In this document: positions 47,205 to 57,912 of the stretch, piece after piece
Position numbering within the stretch: position 1 is the stretch's first letter
Layout: each line of letters begins with the position of its first letter
NCBI GenBank assembly: GCA_008360975.2
Contig: CM039211.1
Span: 73,265,663-73,329,662, forward strand
Direction: 5' to 3'
From: Lichenostomus cassidix
Taxonomy: Eukaryota; Chordata; Aves; Passeriformes; Meliphagidae
Length of the DNA: 64,000 bases
Notes under the pieces: model-generated
Told to the model about the DNA's origin: nothing
The model's input: the letters and a program-made list of their open reading frames with translations, nothing else
The model's database searches: none
Position numbers and translations under genes: made by a program

Positions 47205-47300
47205 GACATAAATATTTAGGTTGGAAAAGACCTTTAAAAGCATCGGGTTCAACCATTCCCCCATAGCCAAGACCACCACTAAACCATGTCCCCACACTTG
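47205..47300 (-). mobile_element. CR1 3' tip, old subfamily
   Basis: About 95 bp: 'atatttaggttggaaaagac', 'gggttcaaccattccccc', 'accactaaaccatgtcccc'. This is the same older subfamily as the copy at 20143. Confidence 0.82.
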
Positions 47301-47586
47301 TCTGTTCTTTGTCAGTTCTTCCTGAGGGTCAGGGTTTGAGGAGGCTGAGGATTTCCTCAAAACCAGGAGTTGCTCATTATGAATTGCTCTAAGCCCTGTA
47401 TGACTCCTATTGTCCACAAATACTTACTACCTTCTGATAACACAACGGGAGGATGTTATTCCACAGAGACAGAACTTGGGTAAGCAGCATCCAGCATAAT
47501 TCTTTTTTTATTCCCAGATTATTGAAGGACTAACTTGTGTGGACTATTGTAGGGTATCCTAGTACTTAAAGAGAGGTTGATTAAAA
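47301..47586. other. Non-coding stretch
   Basis: Nothing supported. Confidence 0.4.
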
Positions 47587-47905
47587 AGTAGGGAGAGAGA
47601 GGTTTTATATGGGAAGCTAGTGATAGGCAAGTGGGAAAAGTTTTAAACTGAAAGATGTAATGTTTAGATTAGATACTAGGAGGAAATTCTTGGCTGTGAA
47701 GGTGGTGAGGCCCTGGCACAGGGTGCCCAGAGAACCTGTGGCTGCCCCTGGATCCATGGAAGTGTCCAAGGCCAGGCTAGACAGGGCTTGGAACAGTCTG
47801 GGATAGTGGAAGGTGTCCCTGCCCATGGCAGGGGGTGGAACAGGATGAGCTTTGAAGGCCCCTTCCAACCCAAATCATTCTGACATTCTTTGTCACTCTG
47901 TGTCC
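47587..47905 (+). mobile_element. CR1 3' end, young
   Basis: Plus-oriented from 'gttttatatgggaagctagt' through 'gttttaaactgaaagatg' to 'ccttccaacccaaatcattc'. A similar copy lies 490 bp away in opposite orientation. Confidence 0.94.
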
Positions 47906-48115
47906 TGCTCTGCACTGAGAGCAGTTGCTGAGTCCTGCAGCAGCACATCACTGACAGTTCAGCAGTGCTGCAATCCTGGCTGTCAGAGCTTCCAGACCTG
48001 CAGGCTGTGCACAGCCCGGGATGCTGCAGCACCACACTCCTGAAGGGACAGCTTGCTGGGCAGCAGGAGGGCGTGGGCTGAAGCGGTTCGGCACCAGGCA
48101 GGGTGACGGGCGCAG

Positions 48116-48160
48116 GGATGGATGGATGGATGGATGGATGGATGGATGGATGGATGGATG
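48116..48160. repeat. (GGAT)11 microsatellite
   Basis: 45 bp of uninterrupted ggat units between two oppositely oriented CR1 copies. Confidence 0.98.
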
Positions 48161-48392
48161 CTGTACGCAGTCTCTGGCACCCCTGTGTGGTCACCTGCAC
48201 AAGCACAGCCCAGGCAGCCACCGCAGCGTCCCAGAGTTTCCTGCTGAGGAAACTCCGGGGAGCACCTCGAAAGGTGTGGAGGGGAAATTAAATCGTGACT
48301 GTCAAGGAAGCAATCCCTGTGAAGAATGGGAGCCCTGTTATCCTCTGTGGAGTGCCAGAAATTCCTTATGGACCCAGACACCAGGAGACAAG

Positions 48393-48605
48393 AGAATCAC
48401 AGAATGATTTGGGTTGCAAGGGACCTCAAAGCTCATCCTGTTCCACCCCCTGCCATGGGCAGGGACACCTTCCACTATCCCAGGTTGCTCCAAGCCCTGT
48501 CCAGCCTGGCCTTGGACACTGCCAGGGATCCAGGGGCAGCCACAGCTTCTCTGGGCACCCTGTGCAGGGCCTCACCACCCTCACAGAGAAGAATTTCTAC
48601 CCAAA
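48393..48605 (-). mobile_element. CR1 3' end, young
   Basis: Reverse-complement tail: 'tcacagaatgatttgggttg', 'gccatgggcagggacacc', 'ccagggatccaggggcagcc'. About 210 bp with low divergence. Confidence 0.95.
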
Positions 48606-51199
48606 GAAGAAAAGAATCTTAGAAGATTCATTTCCCCCTAAGGAAGGGACCACGCTTCAAGGTTTCAGTGTTCCCCTGGCTGCTGTGTTCATACAGCTGG
48701 AGCAGGGAGCAGGAAAATAAGCATTTTGCTTCTTTGATTGACTGCCATCAGTGGAGTTATAAACTGTATCTACACAGAGAGTTTACAGTGATAGCTGTAA
48801 CTGGACTAAAATAGCAGAAAGCTGGTGTCTAAGGCTGTGGATGGTACAGCACCGATGTTGTTAGCTGGGTTTAACTCTCTTGTCCATCCTCCCACATTAC
48901 TTCCTCGGTAAAATGGCTGAGAAACCAAAAATAATAAAAAATACAGCTGCAGTGCTGCAAGCTGGCTGCCCACAGCTAGGCCAGCACCAGGGAACACAGC
49001 CAGTACTGAGACCCCACAGATATCCAAAATCAGAGGGTCCCTGAGGCCTTCCAGTCCCTTCCAAGTCCTCCCCATCCCCAGATCCCCACAGGCAAGCAGG
49101 GCCTGCTCTCACAGCGCCTGGCTTGGAGGCACACATGGGCTAGTACCCCAACCCCATGCCCTGAGCAATGGGGCTCTCTTTCCTCCCTCCCTCATTCATC
49201 CAGCCTGCTCCTCAACCTGCTCTTTAACACAGCCCTCTTGTCATATCTGCTGACCAAGCTACTTCCTAACTTAATTTCCATTCCAAGAAACACATGAAGG
49301 GTGGATGCTCCCCAGCCCTATTTCCTACTCCTTTTTAAGCCTCTTGGGGGAGGCAGGGAAGCACTTGGAAGGGTTGCAAAAGTGTCAGGGTTGGGAGCAG
49401 GACATAGTGCTGGCCAGAGCCAAAGGAAAACCCTGAGAACATTGGCCACTCTCCGGGACACGGTGAGCATGTGGCATGTCCAGCTGTGCCATGTGGGCAG
49501 CAGGTCCCTCTGTGCAGGTGAGGGATCCCTTGAGCAGCCACGCTCAGGGATGTGATGAGCAAGAGCAAGAAGAGCCTGGACAAGCTCTTCTCCAAATGGT
49601 GGAGAGTGTAGATTAGAGCCCCTGAGCACAGAGCAGAACCCAGGGCCTTGGCTCAGATGCATTTGGAGAAAAAGATATCTCTGTAGGCTCAGTGTCACTC
49701 CAGTTCCACCAAATGCTGTGCTCTGTGTGGCACCGCAGCCACTGAGAGGGTGCTGTGGCCACTGACAGGTTACTGTGGCCATCAAGGGAGCACTGTGGCT
49801 ATTGAGGGGGCATCTGGGCCAAGCAGAGCAGCTTGTGCACCACCCACCCCATCAGCACCCGTCAGACCTTCAGCTTTGTCAGTCATGGGCAGATGCAAGG
49901 TCCTCATCTTAAAATCCAAGGCTCCCATGCTTTGGGTTCCTGGTTGCCCAGGAGAGAGCCCTGGCACAGAGCAGGGCTGGGACCTGGCCAGCTGCTCCAG
50001 CAGGGAGGCCAGCTTCATCTAGACAAGGCCCTGGAGTATTTCCTGTGTGTGGAAGAACTTCCTAGGGTCCCACCAGACCTTGGCTTGCTGGCAGAGTCTC
50101 GCACTTGAAAATTGTTTGTCATTATTTGAAATAAGCTGCAGCCCCAGTTAAGTCTCACAGCACTTTCTCCAGGAAAATGGTGTTCAGGGAAGTGGAACAG
50201 GTTTTGAGCTATGCCCACAAAGTCTGAGAGCAGAGAAGATCCAGTGACATATGGGTATGGAGACAGCCCCTGGAGAACAAAATACTCATTGCTTCCAGGG
50301 GAAGAATAAAACAGAATCCACAGGATGTTAAGGAGCAAATTAAAAACAATTTTGAAGTATCTTCTTGCAAAGATGCAGCTATGGGACTTGCTGCTGCAGT
50401 TTGTCTCTGCCTTCTCATTTCCAGCCCTGGTTTCAGGAAGGCCCTGAGCTGTATTCCTGGAGGAGGGCATGGTTAGAGGAAAATGAGCTGGGGGCTGCAT
50501 CCAATGCACACTTATGGCTGCTGGAAGCTTGGTCACTTTTTCATGTGCTGTTTCTAGGATTTCCCCAAGCAGCCCCCACCCCTAAAGGATTAGGAGGTAA
50601 CACCTGTCCCTGTGGTGGGGGGCAGAGCCTGCTGTACCACCCTGAGCTGTGCAGCCTCTTGCAGCCATGCTGACACCTGGTCTGCAATGGGTCTGACCCC
50701 AGTGAGCCCTGGAGGGACCTCATAGGGATGTCTTCAGCCTCAGGGTGCCTTGGGCAGGGGAAAACACCCCTGAACTGCTCTCAGGAGCTCAGGACCCTGC
50801 TGGGCACTGAAATCTCAGTGGTGAACAACTCTGCAGTGATGGGAGCAGACTCAATATCTGGAATGCACAGATACATCCTGAATGCCATATGGGGCAGCTG
50901 GGAGTGGAGCAGGTGCAGTGGGGTTTTCTGGTGATCTCCATCATCGTCAGTGCATTTTGCCTGCTGACCATTCCCTGTCCCAAGTTCTTCCCCAAAGCAT
51001 TGCTACCTGTTAAATCTCCAAGCAAGAAATCTTTAAACCTTCCTCTAATGACCTTGCCAGGATGGTCTGGCACTGAGGTGGCAAAGGGACCAACTTGCTT
51101 ATCACAGCTGTGGGTCACTGGGGGAAGGAACATCCCAAGGGATGGGTGGGAGCACACCTGCTGTATTCCCATCCCCACCACTCTCAACATCCCACTCTC
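48606..51199. other. Long non-coding stretch
   Basis: Moderately GC-rich, giving overlapping frames of 100-173 codons on both strands (for example 49318-49785 minus and 50015-50536 minus) without domains. No repeat recognised. Confidence 0.35.
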
Positions 51200-52050
51200 A
51201 TCCCATTATCAGCAATCTGGATGAGGACATCAAGGGCACCCTCAGTCAGTTTGCAGGTGACACCAAGTTGGGTGGGAGTGTTGATCTGCTGGAGGGCAGG
51301 AATGCTCTGCAGAGGTACCTGGACAGGTTGGACCCAGGGGATGAGGCCAGTGGGATGAGGGTCAACAAGGCCAAGTGCTGGGTCCTGCTCTTGGGTCACA
51401 CCAAGCCCTGCAGCTCCAGGCTGTCAGGGAAGAGCCTGGGAGTGCTGGTGCCAGCAGCTGGACATGAGCCCAGGGGTGCCCAGCTGAGCAGGAGGCCAAT
51501 CAGCCTTGGGTTGTCCCAGCTGTGGGGTGACCACAGCCCCAGGGCAGTGCCTGTCCCCTGTGCTTGCTCTGCTGAGGCACCTCCAGCCCTGGGGACAGCT
51601 CTGGGCCCCTCAGGACAAGAGAGACACTGAGGGGCTGCAGAGTGTCCAGGGAAGGGAATGGAGCTGGGAAGGGTCTGGAGCACCAGGAGAGGCTGAGGGA
51701 GCTGGGAAAGGAGCTCAGGCTGGAGCAAAGGAGCTCTGCACAGCTGCTGACAGGAGGGGACAGCCGGGGGGTCAGGCTGTGCTCCAGGGAACAAGGGACA
51801 GGACAAAACAGCCTCAGGCTGGGCCAGGGGAGGTTCAGGTTCTATACTGGGGAAAATTCGTCCATGGAAAGGGCTGTCCAGCCCCAGCACAGCTGCCCAG
51901 GGCAGTTGTGGAGTCCCCAGCCCTGGAGCTGTGTGGATGTGGCCTTTGGGGACATGGGTCAGTAGGTAGCCTCAGCTGTGCTTGGGGGAATGGTCAGACT
52001 CCATGGTCTTGGAGGGCTTTTCCAACCCCAATGATTCCATGATTCTACAA
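51200..52050 (+). mobile_element. CR1, about 850 bp, longest copy; RT remnant
   Basis: This is the least truncated copy. It starts in the reverse-transcriptase domain of ORF2 ([10 protein letters not shown]), passes the catalytic box at 51250-51267 and continues to the 3' end ('caatgattccatgattctac'). The conserved FADD box reads FAGD, so the first catalytic Asp is Gly. The frame later shifts, so it encodes no active enzyme. Older subfamily, related to the copies at 29750 and 33030. Confidence 0.95.
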
Positions 52051-52190
52051 TCTTTCCATGGGACATCCCATAACACTGGGAGGTCCCATGCGTGTGATCC
52101 CCGTGGTGCTGTTGGGAAGGTTTGGGAGATGCCCCCACGGGTTGACATGGAAAGGATCCCCTGTGCCATCTGGCTGGAACTGGGAGCTGT

Positions 52191-52735
52191 GGGGGTGCAG
52201 GCTGGGGTTGTGGGGTACAAGAAGGCATTGGGGGTGCAGGCAGGGGTTTGTGATGGGGACAGTTTGGAGTTTGGTGTACAGGCAGGGATTCAGGGGTGTA
52301 AGAAGGGGGTCAGGAGTGCAGTAGGGGTTTGTGGGGGCAGTCAAGGTTTCAGGAGTGCAGGCAAGGGTTCAGGGGTGCAGACAAGGGTTAGGGAGGTGCA
52401 GGCAGGGGTTCAGGGGTGCAGACAAGGGTTAGGGAGGTGCAGGCAGGGGTTTAGGGGTGCAGACAGAGGCTCCAGGGTCCAGATGGATTTGTGAGGTGCG
52501 GACAGGGATTTGGGAGGTGTGGACAGGGTTTCAGGGGTGCAGGCAGGGTTTCAGGGGTGCAGGCAGGGGTTCAGGGGTGAAGCAGGGGTTTTTGGGGTCG
52601 GCCAAGGTTTCAGGGGTGCAGGCAGGGGTTTGGGAGGTGAAGTAGGGGTTTTTGGGGCCGGCCAAGGTTTCAGGGGTGCAGACAGGGGTTTGGGAGGTGC
52701 AGACAGGGGTTTGGGAGGTGCAGACAGGGATTGCG
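52191..52735. repeat. G-rich minisatellite, about 20-bp units
   Basis: About 27 degenerate units built on caggggtgcaggcaggggtt with variants gggaggtgcagacagggg. Higher-order copies are visible: a 41-bp unit at 52391-52431 with partial copies on each side, and a 60-bp period (52561-52620 against 52621-52680). The plus strand is G-rich with many GGGG runs. Confidence 0.93.
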
Positions 52736-52774
52736 GGATGGGGCAGAGGCGCTGCCTGCAGGCTCCGGCAGACG

Positions 52775-52788
52775 CCACCAGAGGGAGC
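52775..52788 (+). promoter_or_regulatory. CTCF-like site between two tandem arrays
   Basis: ccaccagagggagc matches the CTCF core pattern (CCA(C/G)(C/T)AG(A/G)(G/T)GGC(A/G)) except A for C at one position. It sits in a CpG-containing island of about 100 bp of non-repetitive DNA between the two G-rich arrays. Single motif matches are common, so this is tentative. Confidence 0.25.
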
Positions 52789-52840
52789 CACAGCGTCACC
52801 GCCCGGCGCTACCGGAATGGGGAAACAGGGATGAGGAACC

Positions 52841-52959
52841 GGGATGGGATGGGATGGGATGGGATGGGATGGGATGGGATGGGATGGGATGGGATGGGAT
52901 GGGATGGGATGGGATGGGATGGGATGGGATGGGATGGGATGGGATGGGATGGGATGGGA
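52841..52959. repeat. (GGGAT)24 microsatellite
   Basis: About 24 essentially perfect gggat units over 119 bp, in a G-rich plus strand. Runs of three G separated by two bases make it a strong G-quadruplex candidate. It is related to but distinct from telomeric TTAGGG. Confidence 0.98.
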
Positions 52960-53600
52960 ATACTAGAATGGGTGTATTGAAATGGGGATGGGGTACAGGG
53001 ATGGGGGTACAGGGATGGGGGAACTGGGATGAGGGAACTGGGATGGGAGTGCTGGGATAGGGGAACAGGGATGGAGATACTGGGATGGGGAACCTGAATA
53101 GGGGAACAGGGATGGGGATACTGGAATGGGGAACCATGATGGAAGTATTGGGATGAGGATACTGGGATGAGGATACTGGGATGGGGGAACAGGTATGGGA
53201 AAGTGGGATGGGCATACTGGGATAGGTGTATTGGAAGGGATGGGAGAACTGGGATGGGGGAACTGGGATGGTGGTACTGTATTGGGTGGACCGGTCTGAG
53301 GTGAGTACCGGGATGAAGGAGAACCAGGATGAAAGAAGATATTGGGATGCAAGCTCACTGGGATGCAGGAAGAGTGGGATGTGGTCTGGAATGGAGGTGC
53401 TGGGTTGGATATACTGAGATGGGAGTTCTGGAATGGGGTGAGTACCAGGATGAAGGAGCACTGAGATGGAGGAAGGTATTGGTATGCTAATGCACTGGGA
53501 TGCAGGAACTCTTGGATGGGGGGGATTACAGGGCACCAGGATGTGGAGCATCAGGATAAGGAGGCTGCTGGGGTGCAGGGAAATGTGGATGGGGAGCACT
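52960..53600. repeat. Degenerate G-rich array, about 14-15-bp units
   Basis: Continues directly from the GGGAT array: units such as actgggatggggga repeat with substitutions and fade out towards 53.6 kb. It probably evolved from, or seeded, the GGGAT tract. A 349-codon minus frame (52799-53845) stays open because the repeat lacks stops. It encodes only Pro/Ser/Ile/His-rich repeats and is not a gene. Confidence 0.88.
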
Positions 53601-54134
53601 AAGCTGCAGAAGCACCAGGCACAAGCCCACTTCCAACCCATCAGTTGCAAAGGCTGCAGATGAACTAACTGGTGCAGGACACAGGGATGGGCTTTGTGGG
53701 GTATCTGTGCTGTCAGAGATCTGGTGACGACCATGTGGTGCCCAACTGCCTCTGTGAGGTACCAAAGGCTCTGCTCAGAGGGCAGCAAATAACAAATACA
53801 CTGATTTAACAGCTTTTTCTTGTCCCTCTTGTCCTCTCTCTCCACTCATGAGGGAGGCAGTTCTCTGCCCACCTATGCACAAACCACTTGCCACAGCTGG
53901 ACTGGGTTTGTCCAGAAGAACCTGGAGGATGAAGGCTGTCCTAGATGAGGTGTTTCTAGGGGGTATCTAAGATTAAAGTGTAATTTTTAGGGAGCAATAA
54001 TCTGTTTTGGCCCCTCCACGGAATTACAGAACCACAGGCCTTTGGGGAACAAGTTGTTTGCTTCTAGCTCTGTTGATTAATAGGTAATAGGGAAAACCCT
54101 CCCTCAGAGCTGTTGAGCCACTGTTAGAGCAGGA
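53601..54134. other. Non-coding stretch
   Basis: Nothing supported. Confidence 0.4.
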
Positions 54135-54565
54135 ACTCACAAAATCACAGAATGGTTTGGGTTGGAAGAGAGTCTAGAAGACCACCTAGTTCAAACGCCA
54201 GCCATGGACAATGACACCTCCCACTAGACCAGATTACCCAAAACTATGTTCAACCTGGCCTTGGACACTCCAGGGATCCAGGGGCAGCCACAGCTTCTCT
54301 GGGCACCCTGTGCCAGGGCCTCACCACCCTCACAGACAGCAATTCCTTCCCAAGATCCCATCTCTCCCTGCCCTCTGGCACTGGGAAGCCATTCCCTGTG
54401 TCCTGTCCCTCCATGCCTTGTCCCCAGTCCCTCTGCAGCTCTCCTGGAGCCCCTTTAGGCCCTGGCAGGAGCTCTGAGCTCTCCCTGGAGCTTCTCTTGT
54501 CCAGCTGAACACCCCCAGCTCTCCCAGCCTGGCTCCAGAGCAGAGTTGCTCCAGCCTCGAGGCTG
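54135..54565 (-). mobile_element. CR1 mosaic (copy D)
   Basis: 54249-54557 reads on the minus strand nearly the same as copy A (18916 onward) for about 310 bp, including the shared block. At about 54248 the sequence changes to a clearly different CR1 3' tail (minus: 'taatctggtctagtgggagg', 'gaactaggtggtcttctaga'), which ends at 'cacagaatggtttgggttgg' on the plus strand. It is one element with two subfamily signatures. Confidence 0.93.
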
Positions 54566-55849
54566 AGTGGTGTGAGTCTGAGATCTGCCTGTTCAGAATT
54601 CCTGAGGGACACACTCATTCAAGATCATTCAAAGACCATTCAGTTCAATGCTGTAGTTAATGGCAACCACTCTTGATGTTGTTGGTTTGCTTGCAGTTTC
54701 TTCTTCTTGTCTCTAGAACGTGCGTCAAATATGATCTCACAGATAGGCAATTCTACATTGAATGGCATTTTCAATCCCATCTTCTCATGGACAGACTTGT
54801 GGAGAGGTAGGACTTTTCACTTACAAGAAAATATGCTTTTTCCCAGTCTGTTCACTACTCAGGGTTAAGCACCTGAATACTGAACCTTGTTTGTTTCTAT
54901 TTCTCTCCTTCCTGTTTTTCTGTCCACTTAACTCTTAGGTAGGGTAAACTTTAAACCTTGGGCTCCGGGCTCGATGTAACTGTAAAGTGTTTGGAACCAA
55001 CTGTGCAACAGTGCTTTTGTTAACACAGCCAGGGGGTCGGGGCTTTTGGGATGTGAAAGGATTCAGCTGACTAGGAGTATCTCAAATCCTAAAGCTTGAT
55101 GAGGTCAAAGGGGCAGGGAGCTCCCTGGCAGGCAAACAACAGAAGAGATTCACGGGCATCCAGTCACCTCCCAGGTCTCCACAGGGAGAGAATCCTCCCT
55201 GCCAGAGGAGAAGTTTGCCCCTCTCCAACCCTTGTGCTCAAAGTAGAGGTTGGTCATCTCCTAAGGAGGGTTCCTGCCCCACCCAAGTCTGTGTTGTGCA
55301 GGTTGGAGTTGGGATGTACAGCAGAGAGCTCTTCCCTCCCTATTTACAGAAAGGTGGAGATGGGGGAAAACCAGGGGGGCTGCAATGGGTGAGAGTACAG
55401 AAGGAAAATGAACCTCAGTGTGGACTGAGTGTGACTTTCCATATTTCCGTGGCTTATGCTGTGCCCAGACATCTAGTTTGGGCTTGTACAGTTTGATTTT
55501 GGTTTAGAAACTCAGGTATTTTAGAGATCTCTCTAAGAACTGCCGCCCCAGTGGATATCCTGGGGGTCCTGTGTCATCCATGTGCCCAGGCAGAGGCCTC
55601 AGAGTGTCTCAGATGGCATAAAACATCAGTGTTGGGGCAACTAAGCAGAGCCCTTTCTTCTTGTGATGTTGGTGCCATTTTGCATACAAGCCAGCATCCC
55701 CAGGACTCACATTGGAATAGCAAATGCCATTCTGCAGTATAGGAATGTTTGTGTTTGTGCTTATCCAAAGGGCGAGGCAGTAAAGGGGGATTCCACGAGG
55801 ATTACACTGATTACACCAGGAGGAAAAAAGTTTATGCACAAAACAAATC
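54566..55849. other. Non-coding stretch
   Basis: Nothing supported. Confidence 0.4.
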
Positions 55850-55931
55850 AAAAACTTTTTTTTGTTTGGGTTTTTTTTGTTTGTTTTGGGGTGGGGGTTT
55901 TTTTGTTGTTTGGTTGGTTTGGTTTTTTTCA
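55850..55931. repeat. G/T low-complexity tract
   Basis: About 80 bp of T-runs with interspersed G, strand-asymmetric, possibly a decayed poly-T with slippage. It creates Lys/Pro/Asn-rich pseudo-frames on the minus strand. Confidence 0.9.
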
Positions 55932-56129
55932 CAAAATGAAATTTTTCTCCCTGCTCTTCCACATCCATAGGAAAAACATCCTGATGTCCATTCGGCATGT
56001 AACTGCTGCCAGACAGGGGATGGGGATGATATCTGAATGGGAAAAGTGCTCCAGGCAGGAATACAGTACTGGAATATGGCAAGAATATGGCTACTGCATG
56101 ACTGGGGTTGCTGAGGTTTATGGTCTGTA
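55932..56129. other. Non-coding stretch
   Basis: Nothing supported. Confidence 0.4.
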
Positions 56130-56270
56130 AGAATCAGAGAATTCCACAATGGTTTGGGTTGGAAGGGACCCTAAAGTTGACTTTGTTCCACCCCCTGCCA
56201 TGGGCAGGGACACCTTCCACAGGGACACATAGACCAGGTTGCTCCAAGCCCCATCCAACCTGGCCTTGAA
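56130..56270 (-). mobile_element. CR1 3' tip
   Basis: Reverse-complement tail: 'aatggtttgggttggaaggg', 'gccatgggcagggacacc', then a small local duplication (ccacagggacacatagacc) and 'aacctggccttgaa'. 5'-truncated at about 56270. Confidence 0.93.
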
Positions 56271-57159
56271 GAGATATGGTCCAACGGTCTAAGAAAAATG
56301 GTCTAATAAACTGTAGTTTTCAGCAGCATTTGTGGAGAAATGTGGCCCCAGGTTAGTTTTCTGAACACCCAGGTGAACATACCAGGAATTGTGTTTCTGC
56401 TGGGTGTCCTCGGGTCAGACATTGAACGGGAGTAACCTGTGTGAGTAAACACATCCAAGGCTGGAACAAGCTGAGTGCTGCAAGAGAGGGGAACAAGACC
56501 AGCTCCTCTGAGTGCTTATTCAGGACCTGACTCAGGTCTCTGAGGTTTGGCTGCTGACAGCAAAGGCTCAGACGTGGGAAAAGGGCTGGAAGAGGAGGCT
56601 ACCAATCTATCAGGGTCACGGTACTGAGAACCCATTCCCACCATGATCACAAGGATTCCTAGAATTTATTTTGTGTGTGACAAACCATGGCACAAAAGCT
56701 GTAGAAAACTGAGAAAGTATCAGCTGCTACAGCTGATGGCTCAGAGGCAGAAATGCATCTCTGTTTAACTATGCTTTATGTAAACTTTGCTGCCACGTTT
56801 CACCTGCCATGAACTGCAGCAGGAGCCCAGGGCAGTTTCAAAGGGTGATGCCTGCTTTGTTCAGAGCTGGAGCTGCCCTTGGATGGGGTGTGGGATGTGG
56901 TGCTGCTGGGGCAGGGGAGCAGCCAGCTCCCTCCTCTTGTCTCAAGCTGGTTCTGGTGGTAAGAGGAGGCAAGGGGATGGGGAAGGTGGGGCTGTGGGTC
57001 TCAAGGATGTTTGCTCCACATGGAGTTAGTGAGTCCAATGGGAGCAGGAGGAGCTCCTCAGCCTGGTGCTTGGTGGAGTTATTGTTCTCCCAGTGACAGA
57101 AGGGGCTTCTGCTGCTCTGGGGAACTTTATATTCCCATTATTATGGGGAGCAACACCAG
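56271..57159. other. Non-coding stretch
   Basis: Nothing supported. A 95-codon frame at 56809-57096 lacks features. Confidence 0.4.
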
Positions 57160-57380
57160 AGAATCAGAGAATCTCAAAATGGTTTGGGTTGCAAGGGACC
57201 ACAAAGCTCATCCTGTTCCAGACCCTGCCATGGCAGGGACACCTTCCACTATCCCAGGTTGCTCCAAGCCCTGTCCAGCCTGGCCTTGGACACTGCCAGG
57301 GATCCAGGGGCAGCCACAGCTTCTCTGGGCACCCTGTGCCAGGGCCTCCCCACCCTCACAGCCAGCAATTCCTTCCTATA
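57160..57380 (-). mobile_element. CR1 3' end, young
   Basis: Reverse-complement tail, near-identical in layout to the copy at 48393: 'aatggtttgggttgcaaggg', 'ctatcccaggttgctcc', 'gccagggcctccccaccc'. 5'-truncated beside a tandemly duplicated AT-rich sequence. Confidence 0.95.
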
Positions 57381-57385
57381 TATTT

Positions 57386-57449
57386 TCCCATATATTATGT
57401 GGATCCTTCCTATATTTCTTCCTAGTATATTCCCATATATTATGTGGAT
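57386..57449. repeat. 45-bp direct duplication
   Basis: tcccatatattatgtggat occurs at 57386-57404 and again at 57431-57449, period 45 bp, directly beside the 5' break of the CR1 copy. Confidence 0.85.
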
Positions 57450-57640
57450 GTGGTGTACCAGCTCCTCTGCCAAGCCCTTTGACCCCACAGGAGAAGTGGC
57501 AGAAGAAGGTAAAAACACAGAGAAACTATAATTTAATGCTGAAAATGGGAAACAGAAACCTTCTTATATATGTTGAAAGTATCTTAGCTGCTTGTGGCAA
57601 TTATTTGTGTCATCTGGTCTTTGGGTTTGCAGCACTGTGA

Positions 57641-57705
57641 GAGATCACAGAATTCCAGTCTGGAAGAGACCCCAAGGATCATGTGGTCCAAACTTTTCTG
57701 GCAAA
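57641..57705 (-). mobile_element. CR1 3' tip, old
   Basis: About 60 bp: 'gatcacagaattccagtctg' and 'gaagagaccccaaggatcat'. Short but in the correct order. Confidence 0.65.
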
Positions 57706-57764
57706 AGAAACATTCCTTCATACAAATCCAGATCTATTAAAACCCAAAACTCTTGTCTTTCCGG

Positions 57765-57912
57765 AGAGAATCCCTGGAAGTGTCCAAGGCCAGGTTGGAC
57801 AGGGCTTGGGGCAGCCTGATCTAGTGGAAACTGTCGCTGTCCATGGCAGAGGATTGGACTAGAGGACCTTTAAGGTCCTTTCTAACCCTAACCATTCTAG
57901 GATTCTATTATT
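57765..57912 (+). mobile_element. CR1 3' end
   Basis: From 'ccctggaagtgtccaaggcc' to 'taaccattctaggattctat', ending with two octamer-like units. It faces the minus tip 60 bp upstream. Confidence 0.92.

Noticed and set aside
52841..52959. Telomeric or subtelomeric repeat
   Set aside because: The unit is GGGAT, not TTAGGG; it is an ordinary pentanucleotide microsatellite.
52799..53845. 349-codon minus open frame
   Set aside because: It lies mostly in GGGAT and 14-15-bp repeats that lack stop codons; the translation is only Pro/Ser/Ile/His repeats with no domain.
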